This document shows positions 1 to 7,255 of a stretch of DNA of 9,893 nt, piece after piece. The stretch spans positions 1 through 9,893 of the forward strand of contig CAMWLX010000097.1 in assembly GCA_947175225.1 (NCBI GenBank). The letters are read 5' to 3'. The first letter of the stretch is position 1; each line of letters begins with the position of its first letter. The notes under the pieces were generated by a model. The model saw nothing but the letters and a program-made list of their open reading frames with translations, did no database searches and had not been told where the DNA came from. This DNA is from an uncultured Porphyromonadaceae bacterium. Its GTDB lineage: Bacteria > Bacteroidota > Bacteroidia > Bacteroidales > Muribaculaceae. The translations under genes and the position numbers were made by a program.

Positions 1-1
1 G

Positions 2-379
2 ACTGATTTGCTCGCAATCCCTGCAGGGAAGCACCCTATCGAGGGCACGACTCTTGTCGTAAGTGTCGAAGACAGTCAGAACCGTCCTCTCGAAAAAAGC
101 GGAACGGAAAGCCACCGTCAGAAAATCGACTTCCAATATGCGGTGAAAGGGATCGAACGATTCGGAATCATCGACCACGAAACTTCCACCCCAAACTGTG
201 AATACCGTCCCGACGTGATCCACTACGACTATGATCGCTCCAAAGCTCGCTTTTACGACTCTACACCCGACAAATTCTTCCTGTTCTTTCCTGAAGACTG
301 GCATATAGCCAAAATCGCCAACGACATCGACGACCAAAATATCCGAGTTATAGTCGTCAAAATCGATTATGTAGAATGA
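2..379 (+). CDS. YhcH/YjgK/YiaL (NanQ-like) family protein, 5' end cut by window
   Basis: This reading frame is open to the left edge, so the N-terminus is missing and the TTG at 8 should not be taken as the start. About 125 residues remain, against roughly 150 in the family. The visible family pattern is a GKHPIEG segment near the N-terminus, then ESHRQKIDFQY followed by VKGIERFG, and FFPEDWHIAKIA near the C-terminus. The paired His/Glu positions are those expected to line the metal pocket of this small cupin-like barrel. Characterised members include E. coli YhcH (NanQ), an N-acetylneuraminate anomerase; other members sit in various sugar operons, so the exact sugar here is unknown. Its TGA lies at 377-379, 47 bases before the likely start of the fucosidase gene, so the two are probably cotranscribed and cytosolic sugar handling is the likely role. 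Confidence 0.82.
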   Translation, partial: TDLLAIPAGKHPIEGTTLVVSVEDSQNRPLEKSGTESHRQKIDFQYAVKGIERFGIIDHETSTPNCEYRPDVIHYDYDRSKARFYDSTPDKFFLFFPEDWHIAKIANDIDDQNIRVIVVKIDYVE

Positions 380-426
380 TATGCTTTGCATCCGATGCAG
401 ACATCTTATTCTTCAAATTTGACCAT

Positions 427-2181
427 ATGAAACCTAAGAAAATACTTCTTATTCTGACCGCAACACTTGCGGGAGTATATAGCTTGAATGCTACCGCTCC
501 AGAGACCCTCGTGAATCCCATTCCCGCTATTCCGAAGGCTCTTCCCGCAGCTTCCGTGCCATTGGGAAGCCTTGAGGACTTTCCTGAGTATCAACTTGAG
601 CTCAATATGGCAGAAGGTCCGTTTAAAGCCAATTGGGAATCAATTGAATCCAACTATCCTGGGACTCCCGATTGGCTACGCGATGCCAAATTCGGAATCT
701 GGGTACACTTCGGTCCTCAATCTGCCGGTCAGAGTGGCGACTGGTATGCCAGAAACCTCTATAAACAGGAACATCCGGCATACGCAAACCACCTGAAAAA
801 CTTTGGGCATCCATCAAAAGTTGGATATAAGGACGTATTGCGCACCTGGAATCCTGACAGTCTTAATCCAGAATATCTCACAGAATTATATCATAAGGCC
901 GGAGCCAGATTCCTGATGATCCAAGGTGTCCACCACGACAACTACGATCTTTGGAACTCCAAATATCAACCATGGAATTCTGTGAATATCGGTCCTCACC
1001 GTGATTTTCTAAAAGAATGGGCTGATGCATGCCATAAGCACGACATGCGCTATGGCGTGACATTCCATCATGAGTACACGTGGTGGTGGTGGCAGACAGC
1101 TTTCGGTGCTGACTCTGAGGGTGAATTTGCAGGAGTCCCATACGATGGGCATCTGACTCTCGAAGATGGCAAAGGCCAATGGTGGGAAGGCTACGACCCA
1201 CGTCTACTTTATGGCATTGATCTCAGGGAATATGAATCTGTAGATGAGAAAGCACATAGTCCGTGGTCGCCCCCAAATCCTGGTATCTTCAACCGCCATC
1301 CGGATTATGACAAATGGTATGTCAAGCAATGGGCACAACGCATCATGGATGTCACCGACAACTATGACCCTGACTTTATCTATACTGATGGCACAGTCCA
1401 AGGTCCGTTTACAGGAGATGGAACCGGCACCGGCTTCAAGTCAAATGCCATGCAGCACGTCATGGCTGATTTCTATAATAAAGTCTTGAATAATCGTGGC
1501 AAGGTAGATGTCTTCAGTATTATTAAATTCCGCCGACCTACTAACGGAGCCGTGAATACCGCTGAGTTTGATTTCCCAGACACTATCAACTCCTCACAGC
1601 CGTGGATAAGGGAAGCTCCGGTAGGTGACTGGTTTTACGCCCCGGGATTTACCTATGATTCCGGCAGCATGATTAAGTTTATCATCGAGTCTATAGCCCG
1701 TGATGGCAATGCAGCCCTAAACATCTGTCTTCTTCCCGATGGCTCCATCGAACCGGATTGCGTGAAAATGCTTGAGGAAGTTGGAGAATGGATGGCTCGG
1801 AACGGAGAGGCAGTCTACGGCAGCCACGCATGGCATATCCTGGGAGAAGGGGTAATGAAAGACGGCAAGCTACGCAAACTTCCCGGGGGCGGACTCGGTA
1901 AGCATCATGCCGACTTCAAATTCACTCCTGAGGATTTTCGTTTCACACAAGGCAAGAATGGCAACCTATATGCCTTCAGCATGACCATTCCGGAAGCAGG
2001 ATCAGACATATTGATCAAGTCGCTGGCAAATGACGCAGAAGGAGCTCCCAATATTAAGAACGTAGCTCTTCTCGGACATGATGGAGTATTGAAATGGCAA
2101 CAAACAGACAATGGCCTATCAGTGACACTCCCAACAGATCTTTCCAACTTCCACTCTTCCCTCGTCTTCCGCATAGACTAA
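427..2181 (+). CDS. secreted alpha-L-fucosidase, glycoside hydrolase family 29
   Basis: Hydrolyses terminal alpha-L-fucose from glycans; probably periplasmic or surface exposed. The frame is open from an ATG at 376 that overlaps the previous stop, but I place the start at the ATG at 427, because residues 1-24 then form a signal peptide (MKPKK, hydrophobic run, then NATA). The mature protein shows GH29 landmarks in order: KFGIWVHFGPQSAG with GDWY at 88-107; GARFLMIQGVHHDNYDLW at 158-176, matching the family's GA-(K)YxVLTxKHHDGFxLW block; a FIYTDG strand at 317-322 with Asp321 in the position of the catalytic nucleophile; and SIARDGNAALNICLLPDG at 422-439, matching the family's GGNLLLNVGP block. 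The remaining ~110 residues are likely a beta-sandwich domain. The 584-residue length is ordinary. The acid/base residue and subfamily cannot be assigned by eye. The YhcH-like neighbour supports a glycan-use role. A tryptophan run (WWWWQ) lies at 219-223. Confidence 0.88.
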   Translation: MKPKKILLILTATLAGVYSLNATAPETLVNPIPAIPKALPAASVPLGSLEDFPEYQLELNMAEGPFKANWESIESNYPGTPDWLRDAKFGIWVHFGPQSAGQSGDWYARNLYKQEHPAYANHLKNFGHPSKVGYKDVLRTWNPDSLNPEYLTELYHKAGARFLMIQGVHHDNYDLWNSKYQPWNSVNIGPHRDFLKEWADACHKHDMRYGVTFHHEYTWWWWQTAFGADSEGEFAGVPYDGHLTLEDGKGQWWEGYDPRLLYGIDLREYESVDEKAHSPWSPPNPGIFNRHPDYDKWYVKQWAQRIMDVTDNYDPDFIYTDGTVQGPFTGDGTGTGFKSNAMQHVMADFYNKVLNNRGKVDVFSIIKFRRPTNGAVNTAEFDFPDTINSSQPWIREAPVGDWFYAPGFTYDSGSMIKFIIESIARDGNAALNICLLPDGSIEPDCVKMLEEVGEWMARNGEAVYGSHAWHILGEGVMKDGKLRKLPGGGLGKHHADFKFTPEDFRFTQGKNGNLYAFSMTIPEAGSDILIKSLANDAEGAPNIKNVALLGHDGVLKWQQTDNGLSVTLPTDLSNFHSSLVFRID

Positions 2182-2206
2182 CAATGAAGTTGTTTATACT
2201 TCAATA

Positions 2207-2241
2207 AAATAGCCGGAGCCCACAAAGGACTCCGGCTATTT
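2207..2241. terminator. bidirectional terminator between convergent fucosidase and pyruvate kinase genes
   Basis: Perfect 12-bp inverted repeat: AAATAGCCGGAG (2207-2218) and CTCCGGCTATTT (2230-2241) around an 11-base loop. The GC-rich core ends in AT-rich tails on both sides, so it can terminate transcription from either strand. It lies 25 bases after the fucosidase stop and 20 bases after the pyruvate kinase stop. Confidence 0.85.
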
Positions 2242-2261
2242 ATGCTATTATCAAAATTTCA

Positions 2262-3671
2262 TCAGGGATTCAAAATCTCTACCGGTGTAAGTATTTCTAA
2301 AGCCCGTGTGCCACGCTTTGTGCCGGTCAGGTAAGCGATTCGGTCATCGAGTCCGATGTGGTCTTCCTCTACAATCTGCTTCACTGCCTCAACGGAATGG
2401 CGAGGATCTTCCGGATCCGGCTGCGGGAAATAATATGCTGAAACTCCGAAGCTGAGTGCGAGCCAGCGATATACTTCCTTATTGTGGCAAATGGCAAATG
2501 TAGGGTTATTGCCTCGGAACGAAGCGATAAATCGGGCGGCAACACCGCCGAATGCATCCGTAAAAATTGCCTTGGTGCCGACTCTTGTCTCTGAAAGCAC
2601 TGCCTGGCGAGAAAGGAATGAAGTGATGTCATCATCTGTCAATGGGGGTATCTCCATCTTCTGTCGAAGGGCTCCTTCGACCTCTACTGCAACCTTAGTC
2701 ATAGTGGTCACTGCTTCCACCGGATACTTGCCGTAGGCCGTTTCCCCCGACAGCATTATTGCATCTGCCCGCTGATATATGGCATTTGCGACATCGGAGA
2801 TCTCTGCTCTTGTAGGGCGCGGATGCTCTATCATGCTGTGAAGCATCTGAGTAGCCACAATCACTGGTTTATGGGCTTTGATGCATTTATGGATCATCAT
2901 AGCCTGAATGCCGGGAATCTTCTCTGCCGGCACCTCAATGCCAAGGTCGCCGCGTGCCACCATGATGCCATAGCAAGCTTCGAGTATCTCATCGAAATTG
3001 TCGATGCCTTCCTGATTTTCTATTTTGGATATTATCTTGATTGGGGAATGACGCTCATCAAGGATCGATTGCACTTCCTTCACATCAGCTGCTGAACGCA
3101 CGAACGAGTGCGCAATGAAATCTACACCTAAATCTACGGCGTATCCTATGTTGCGTCTATCACGCTCGGTCACTGCCGGAAGGTCGATGTTTACGCCCGG
3201 AAGATTGACACTCTTACGCGAACCGAGCGAACCGTCGTTGTCAGCTACAGCTTTAATTTCCTTGCCATCTATAGACTTGATAGTAAATTCCAGCTCCCCA
3301 TCGTCGATGAGCACCCTGTCGGCAGGTTTTACAACGTTTGCGATATCTGCATAATTGAGGTTGATGACTTTGTATGATGTCTTGCCGTCGGGATTTCCAT
3401 AGAAAGTCACAGCATCCCCTGCATGAAACTCAATCGGATCACCGGTCTCAGTGACTGTAGTGCGGATTTCCGGACCTTTGGTATCCATCATTACGGCGAG
3501 AGTCGGGTCGGCTGCCCGCACATTATCAACAATCTTTTTGAATCCATCCCACTCAAGGTGAGCTGAATTCATGCGCACTACATTGACTCCGGCTTCTGCC
3601 AGTTGTTTTATAAACTCCACATCGCATCTCTTGTCGGAGACTGTGGCTACTATTTTCGTGAATTTATGCAT
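2262..3671 (-). CDS. pyk: pyruvate kinase
   Basis: Cytosolic enzyme of the last step of glycolysis: phosphoenolpyruvate plus ADP gives pyruvate plus ATP. The 469-residue length is normal. Landmarks: VVRMNSAH at 31-38 (the family's R-x-N-x-S-H-G loop in a variant form), MDTKGPEIRT at 62-71, a B domain at about 72-170, IISKIENQEG at 213-222 with the catalytic Lys216 and metal-ligand Glu218, GIMVARGDLGIEVP at 235-248 with Asp242, and ATQMLHSMIEHPRPTRAEISD at 273-293, followed by ADAIMLSGETAYGKYP. A C-terminal allosteric-type domain follows from about 350. The ATG at 3669-3671 starts the protein directly at the conserved first strand (HKFTKIVATV). An AT-rich leader of about 40 bases precedes it, with TATCTTTC on the minus strand (3700-3707) resembling the Bacteroidetes -7 element TAnnTTTG; no convincing -33 element was seen. 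Confidence 0.96.
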   Translation of the reverse strand: MHKFTKIVATVSDKRCDVEFIKQLAEAGVNVVRMNSAHLEWDGFKKIVDNVRAADPTLAVMMDTKGPEIRTTVTETGDPIEFHAGDAVTFYGNPDGKTSYKVINLNYADIANVVKPADRVLIDDGELEFTIKSIDGKEIKAVADNDGSLGSRKSVNLPGVNIDLPAVTERDRRNIGYAVDLGVDFIAHSFVRSAADVKEVQSILDERHSPIKIISKIENQEGIDNFDEILEACYGIMVARGDLGIEVPAEKIPGIQAMMIHKCIKAHKPVIVATQMLHSMIEHPRPTRAEISDVANAIYQRADAIMLSGETAYGKYPVEAVTTMTKVAVEVEGALRQKMEIPPLTDDDITSFLSRQAVLSETRVGTKAIFTDAFGGVAARFIASFRGNNPTFAICHNKEVYRWLALSFGVSAYYFPQPDPEDPRHSVEAVKQIVEEDHIGLDDRIAYLTGTKRGTRALEILTPVEILNP

Positions 3672-3743
3672 GGTATTAATAATGATAAATGATTAATTAG
3701 AAAGATAAATTAATACGATCCCATCCTAAGACCCATCCAGCTC

Positions 3744-3762
3744 ACGCATGCGGAGCATGCTA
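3744..3762. repeat. 19-base intergenic hairpin element, copy 1
   Basis: ACGCATGCGGAGCATGCTA: a 6-bp stem GCATGC (3746-3751) and GCATGC (3755-3760) closed by a GGA loop. It lies 15 bases after the stop of the channel gene on the minus strand and matches a second copy at 9761-9779 in 17 of 19 positions. It may act as a transcript end or processing hairpin for the channel mRNA, although no U-tract follows. Confidence 0.6.
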
Positions 3763-3775
3763 TCTACACTTCGTC

Positions 3776-4519
3776 TTAACTTTGATTGGCTGAAGAATCG
3801 GTAGGAGTAGTCTGATTCTTCTTGAATGAGCGCTGAACATAGTCGGTCAGATACACTGTGAAGAGCGGGAATATGATCATGCCTGAAATCGGCAATACTA
3901 CAGCCACAATCTTTCCGGCGACCGTCACCGGCGATATCGAACATCCGACAGTCGACAGATTCATCATAGTCCACCAAAGTGCTGTCCAATAAGAGTTGAC
4001 ATCCGGATTCACCCCTGCCTCACGCTGATAGAATATCAGAGAGCAGAAATAGGCGATGAAGAGCATTATCGTGATGTAGGACGCAAACAGGCTCGACACG
4101 GCATTAGAGGAAACATAGCTCACTACTATAGCCAATGCCAAAGCACCCCTTGCCAACGGAATGAACCTCACGAAGAAAAGTGCATCCGCACTCAAGTGGA
4201 TATTCAGATAGTTGACTATATTCAATACCGGAATCGACAATATGAGAAACCAAAAACGACGTTTGAAATAAGACCATTTCTTGTCTGCGTAATAAAGACC
4301 GATGAAGAAATCAAGAATGAAGACCATACAGACCCAATACTGGAAGGTCATATAGGCATGATTCTCAAGGAAGTTGGTACGCCTGAAGGTATCATAGGAA
4401 ATCCATGAAATAAGTCCTGCGGAAAGTATCAGAACCACTATATTCATGAATGTCATCACATATTTCTCAGACTTTGACTGAGACTTCAATGCGGGGGTAG
4501 GATTGGTTGTAGTCGCCAT
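3776..4519 (-). CDS. six-helix ion channel of the voltage-gated-like superfamily, atypical selectivity filter
   Basis: Inner-membrane channel, 247 residues. Hydrophobic helices are visible at about 22-40, 58-76, 88-106, 112-138 and 146-164, then a pore helix at 176-188 (YWTALWWTMMNLS), a filter at 190-194 and a last helix at about 200-225 (AGKIVAVVLPISGMIIFPLF). This is the S1-S6 layout of the potassium-channel superfamily. The filter reads TVGCSISP, not the TVGYGD of potassium channels, so ion selectivity cannot be assumed. The S4-like segment (FFVRFIPLARGALALAIV, 115-132) has only two arginines, so voltage sensing may be weak or absent. There is no obvious regulatory domain, only a short polar tail (KKNQTTPTDSSANQS). 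The frame extends up to a TTG at 4546, but that start would fall in a hairpin; the ATG at 4517-4519 is preferred. It lies 80 bases downstream of the MFS gene on the same strand. Confidence 0.85.
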   Translation of the reverse strand: MATTTNPTPALKSQSKSEKYVMTFMNIVVLILSAGLISWISYDTFRRTNFLENHAYMTFQYWVCMVFILDFFIGLYYADKKWSYFKRRFWFLILSIPVLNIVNYLNIHLSADALFFVRFIPLARGALALAIVVSYVSSNAVSSLFASYITIMLFIAYFCSLIFYQREAGVNPDVNSYWTALWWTMMNLSTVGCSISPVTVAGKIVAVVLPISGMIIFPLFTVYLTDYVQRSFKKNQTTPTDSSANQS

Positions 4520-4533
4520 AGTAGTCAGATTAT

Positions 4534-4557
4534 TTAATTTTCGCAATCGAAAATTAA
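4534..4557. repeat. perfect 10-bp AT-rich inverted repeat upstream of channel gene
   Basis: TTAATTTTCG (4534-4543) and CGAAAATTAA (4548-4557) flank a CAAT loop. It ends 14 bases before the channel ATG on the minus strand. It could be a weak terminator for the MFS transcript, a leader hairpin of the channel mRNA, or a protein-binding palindrome; the sequence does not decide. Confidence 0.6.
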
Positions 4558-4559
4558 GG

Positions 4560-4591
4560 GTTATGAGGTTATGGGGTTATGGGGTTATGAG
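4560..4591. repeat. four tandem copies of an 8-base unit, GTTATGRG
   Basis: Head-to-tail units GTTATGAG, GTTATGGG, GTTATGGG and GTTATGAG fill 4560-4591. Read on the minus strand the unit is CYCATAAC. The array sits between the MFS stop codon (4600) and the channel leader hairpin, so a change in copy number would alter the spacing of these two genes only. Confidence 0.85.
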
Positions 4592-4599
4592 TGGAGAGG

Positions 4600-5982
4600 T
4601 TATTGTTTTTCGTTGGTTTTAGGTTTTGCAAAATAAGTAATCAAGGCTCCGGCGACCATTACTGCGATGGACACGATCATTACCGTTGTAGGGCCTCCAC
4701 TTTTCAGCATTACCGGAATGATGAATGCTCCGGCAACTGCTCCAGCCTTACCTATTCCGGCAGCAATGCCTGTGCCTGTGCCTCGGTTTTCAATGGCATA
4801 TACTTGACTGGGAAGGATGAATGTGATGAGGTGAGGACCTGCATTGAGGAAGAGCTCAAAGATGACAAATCCGGCGATGGCAACCCAAGATGGCCAATGG
4901 CATAGGTAGGCTGCCATAAGAAGGCCGAGCCCTACAGCACTACCCCAGAATCCTACTATCTGCATCTTGACATGGTTTTCTTTCTTCAGAAGCCACAGAC
5001 CAAGACCAAAGCCGACCATCATTACGAGGCAGAGCACAAAAGTCAGACCTACAGAGTGGGTGATATGCTCAATTTCAGGAGCTGTTGCCGGAAGACTATC
5101 TATCTTAAAACTCATGATAAGTACTGGCAAGAAGATACCGATACCATAGACTCCGAGGCCTTCGCAAGCCCAAGGCACACCTGTAAGGATTATCTTACGC
5201 ATATGCTCCTTGATGAATGCGCCCATGCTTTCAGGTTTGGCTTTCGGCTTGGATGAAGTGGCTGCCGGAATGTCGGAAATCATACGCACATTTGGACCGA
5301 GAAACTTCTCTACTGCTTTCTGAGCTTCGTCGGCGTGCCCATGGCTCATCAGCCATTGTGGACTCTGGGCAAACCAAAGACGGGAAACAAACATAATTGC
5401 AGCAATTACACCGGTAATATAGAAGAGATCGGGCCATATGGCAGGATCTTTCGACTTGGTAATCATAAAATAGCATATGACAGCAACCACTGCACTGCCT
5501 GCCGAAGCCAAGGCCTTTGCAAGCCCCACCATGAATGTGCGCCATTTTGCCGGCATCAGTTCTGAGATATAATCCGGATCAAGGCTATATTCACCGCCAA
5601 TTGCAAAACCCATAAGGAATAGACTCACGAGAAGCACCGGGACAGCGTGGATAAATATGCAAATCAGCGATGTAGCAAGGATTATAAGCGGACATAGACG
5701 GAAGAAGAAGAGATAGCCGAAGCGGTCGCTCAGACGTCCGAACACCACTGTGCCTACCATTATGCCAATGAGTGAGATACATCCCATAAGTCCCTGTATG
5801 CCGGAACTCAGTTCAGGATGCGCTACAAGCTGTATGAGTGGGATTACAATGCCGACCAATGTGGCAAGTCCCTGACCAATAAATTGTCCGAGAGAAGCGA
5901 CTATCATTATGAATATCTGCCTTATTCCAAGGGGCATCGACGCAAGATCGACAGTCTTAGATGTAGTGGAATCAGTAGCCAT
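4600..5982 (-). CDS. MFS transporter, sugar-porter-like
   Basis: Twelve-helix inner-membrane secondary carrier, 460 residues. Family marks: GRLSDRFG at 82-89, the MFS motif A in the loop between helices 2 and 3; AIGGEYSLDPDYISELMPAKWR at 127-148, matching the sugar-porter GGE...SE..P..R block; SPQWLMSHGHADEAQKAVEKFLG at 207-229, matching the SPRWL...G...EA block at the start of the central loop; a polar, Lys-rich central loop at about 232-262; and PSQVYAIENRGTGTGIAAGIGKAGA at 391-415, the corresponding block of the second half. Helix 1 starts near residue 20. The frame runs up to a TTG at 5988; the ATG at 5980-5982 gives MATDSTTSK and is preferred. Substrate is unknown: the fold is shared by carriers of sugars and organic acids, and the neighbours do not name one. 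The upstream leader is very AT-rich, with no clear promoter. Confidence 0.88.
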   Translation of the reverse strand: MATDSTTSKTVDLASMPLGIRQIFIMIVASLGQFIGQGLATLVGIVIPLIQLVAHPELSSGIQGLMGCISLIGIMVGTVVFGRLSDRFGYLFFFRLCPLIILATSLICIFIHAVPVLLVSLFLMGFAIGGEYSLDPDYISELMPAKWRTFMVGLAKALASAGSAVVAVICYFMITKSKDPAIWPDLFYITGVIAAIMFVSRLWFAQSPQWLMSHGHADEAQKAVEKFLGPNVRMISDIPAATSSKPKAKPESMGAFIKEHMRKIILTGVPWACEGLGVYGIGIFLPVLIMSFKIDSLPATAPEIEHITHSVGLTFVLCLVMMVGFGLGLWLLKKENHVKMQIVGFWGSAVGLGLLMAAYLCHWPSWVAIAGFVIFELFLNAGPHLITFILPSQVYAIENRGTGTGIAAGIGKAGAVAGAFIIPVMLKSGGPTTVMIVSIAVMVAGALITYFAKPKTNEKQ

Positions 5983-6083
5983 TGTCAATTGTGTTTTTTC
6001 GTGATTAAGTATAGTAGATTTATATTATATTAACACAACGATAGCGTAAGGGTTCAATGCCAAACAGGGTTTTACATGAAAAG

Positions 6084-6107
6084 GGCCCATTCCCTACGGA
6101 ATGAGCC
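6084..6107 (-). terminator. terminator of the fimbrillin-like operon
   Basis: On the minus strand a 10-bp stem, GGCTCATTCC and GGAATGGGCC with one U-G pair, closes a GTAG loop and is followed by CTTTTC. It lies 21 bases after the stop of the fimbrillin-like gene. Confidence 0.75.
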
Positions 6108-6128
6108 TGCAAGCGAAAGTTGAGTAAA

Positions 6129-7220
6129 TTACTGATAGGAAGTCTCTACATTTACGAAACTTTCTACCGATGGAGCACCAAATTCGATAGCTCCCATGTC
6201 GGAATTTGAGTTGATTACGAGATTGTAGACGTAGTGGCAGCCCGGTTTCCATTCCTTGAAAGCACTCGTAGACAGAGGGAACTTAAGCAGGCCATCGCCA
6301 TATGTGCTTCCGGTCACAACGTTTTCTTCAGGAGTGTTGGCGTTTGGCCAAAGCTTGGCTCCACTATCGGCATCATAGATAGAGCACATCACTGCGATAT
6401 ATGTGTCGGCACCGCTTCCGTTGTTGTTCCAGACGAGCTGCTGAGGAATAAGATACCTTGCCCCGGGGACGGTTGTAGTTCCCATGTCTGTAGCTGTAGA
6501 TGTGAGGGTGATAATATCGTCGGCAGCCTGACTCATATGCATCACGTAGACTTGAGGAGTGTTTTGGTCGGTCCACATGCCTACAGTCTGTTCAGAAGGG
6601 GTATCGGCAGTTGATCCTGACGGGAAATGGAAATTCCCTTTGGTATTTAGGTTTGACAATGCTACATTTGTCACATTTACTTTAAGTTCAGGGTTAGATG
6701 AACTCATCTTCACCGTTAGTTTGGAGAGAGCATGTCGGAAATTAAATATTACCTGAGCATTCGACAATCCAGCTCCACCTGAAAGATCAGGGCTCACTGC
6801 GTATATGATGTCTTCGGTTCCCTCGGACGCATCATACGGGACTCCGGCGAGCGGAGTATTGGTACCCAGCCATGATGCAGGAGCAAATGCGTAGAAATCA
6901 ACTGTCTTTTTCGATGGCCAGTATTTTACGGGGTCGTAGGTCCAAACATTGGAAGTGTTCTTTGACACCACGACATTGTCCATAAACAAGTCTGGCGATG
7001 TTCCATTGCCAGTATAAGCATAGACATTAAAGGTCTTGAGATTGCTTGTGGTGATATCCCCTGCGCGGGAAAATTCAGTATTGGCAGCAAATCTGATTAC
7101 ATTTGACTGATCTTCACTCTGTGAGCGAGGTTCGTCGGTTGATGAGCATGCCGGAACGATCAACGCTGCGGATGCGGAGAGAATGTACGCCGAAATTTTG
7201 TAGAGATTTTGTGTTTTCAT
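6129..7220 (-). CDS. fimbrillin family (Mfa-like) lipoprotein
   Basis: Predicted surface fimbrial or fimbria-like protein of Bacteroidales. The ATG at 7218-7220 gives a 363-residue protein with a lipoprotein signal ending VPAC, so Cys25 should be lipidated; the frame upstream of it overlaps the preceding gene and adds nothing signal-like. The body matches Mfa-like fimbrillins: an N-terminal strand with arginines (VIRFAANTEFSRAG, 41-54), YDPVKYWPSKKTVDFYAFAP at 95-114 (the family's YWP...DFYAF signature), FNFRHALSKLTVKM at 159-172 (the HALxKL signature), and EWKPGCHYVYNLVIN at 323-337 (the W.PG..Y.Y.L pattern). In characterised relatives, arginine-specific cleavage after the N-terminal strand permits donor-strand assembly of type V pili; Arg43 and Arg52 are possible sites, which is inference. 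It lies 35 bases after the DUF5119-like gene and ends in its own terminator. Confidence 0.86.
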   Translation of the reverse strand: MKTQNLYKISAYILSASAALIVPACSSTDEPRSQSEDQSNVIRFAANTEFSRAGDITTSNLKTFNVYAYTGNGTSPDLFMDNVVVSKNTSNVWTYDPVKYWPSKKTVDFYAFAPASWLGTNTPLAGVPYDASEGTEDIIYAVSPDLSGGAGLSNAQVIFNFRHALSKLTVKMSSSNPELKVNVTNVALSNLNTKGNFHFPSGSTADTPSEQTVGMWTDQNTPQVYVMHMSQAADDIITLTSTATDMGTTTVPGARYLIPQQLVWNNNGSGADTYIAVMCSIYDADSGAKLWPNANTPEENVVTGSTYGDGLLKFPLSTSAFKEWKPGCHYVYNLVINSNSDMGAIEFGAPSVESFVNVETSYQ

Positions 7221-7255
7221 GGCGATTAAATTAAGTTGGTGAAGAAATATGTTTA

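Noticed and set aside
376..426. Upstream ATG of the fucosidase frame, overlapping the YhcH-like stop
   Set aside because: It would place 17 unrelated residues before a good signal peptide that starts at 427.
4560..4591. CRISPR-like repeat array
   Set aside because: Units are 8 bases, directly adjacent and without spacers; no cas gene is present.
4591..4905. Plus-strand open frame of 104 codons opposite the MFS gene
   Set aside because: Cys/His-rich and without recognisable motifs; it lies wholly opposite a well-supported membrane transporter.
5231..5545. Second minus-strand frame inside the MFS gene
   Set aside because: Shifted frame of a continuous MFS coding sequence that shows all family blocks, so there is no frameshift to explain.
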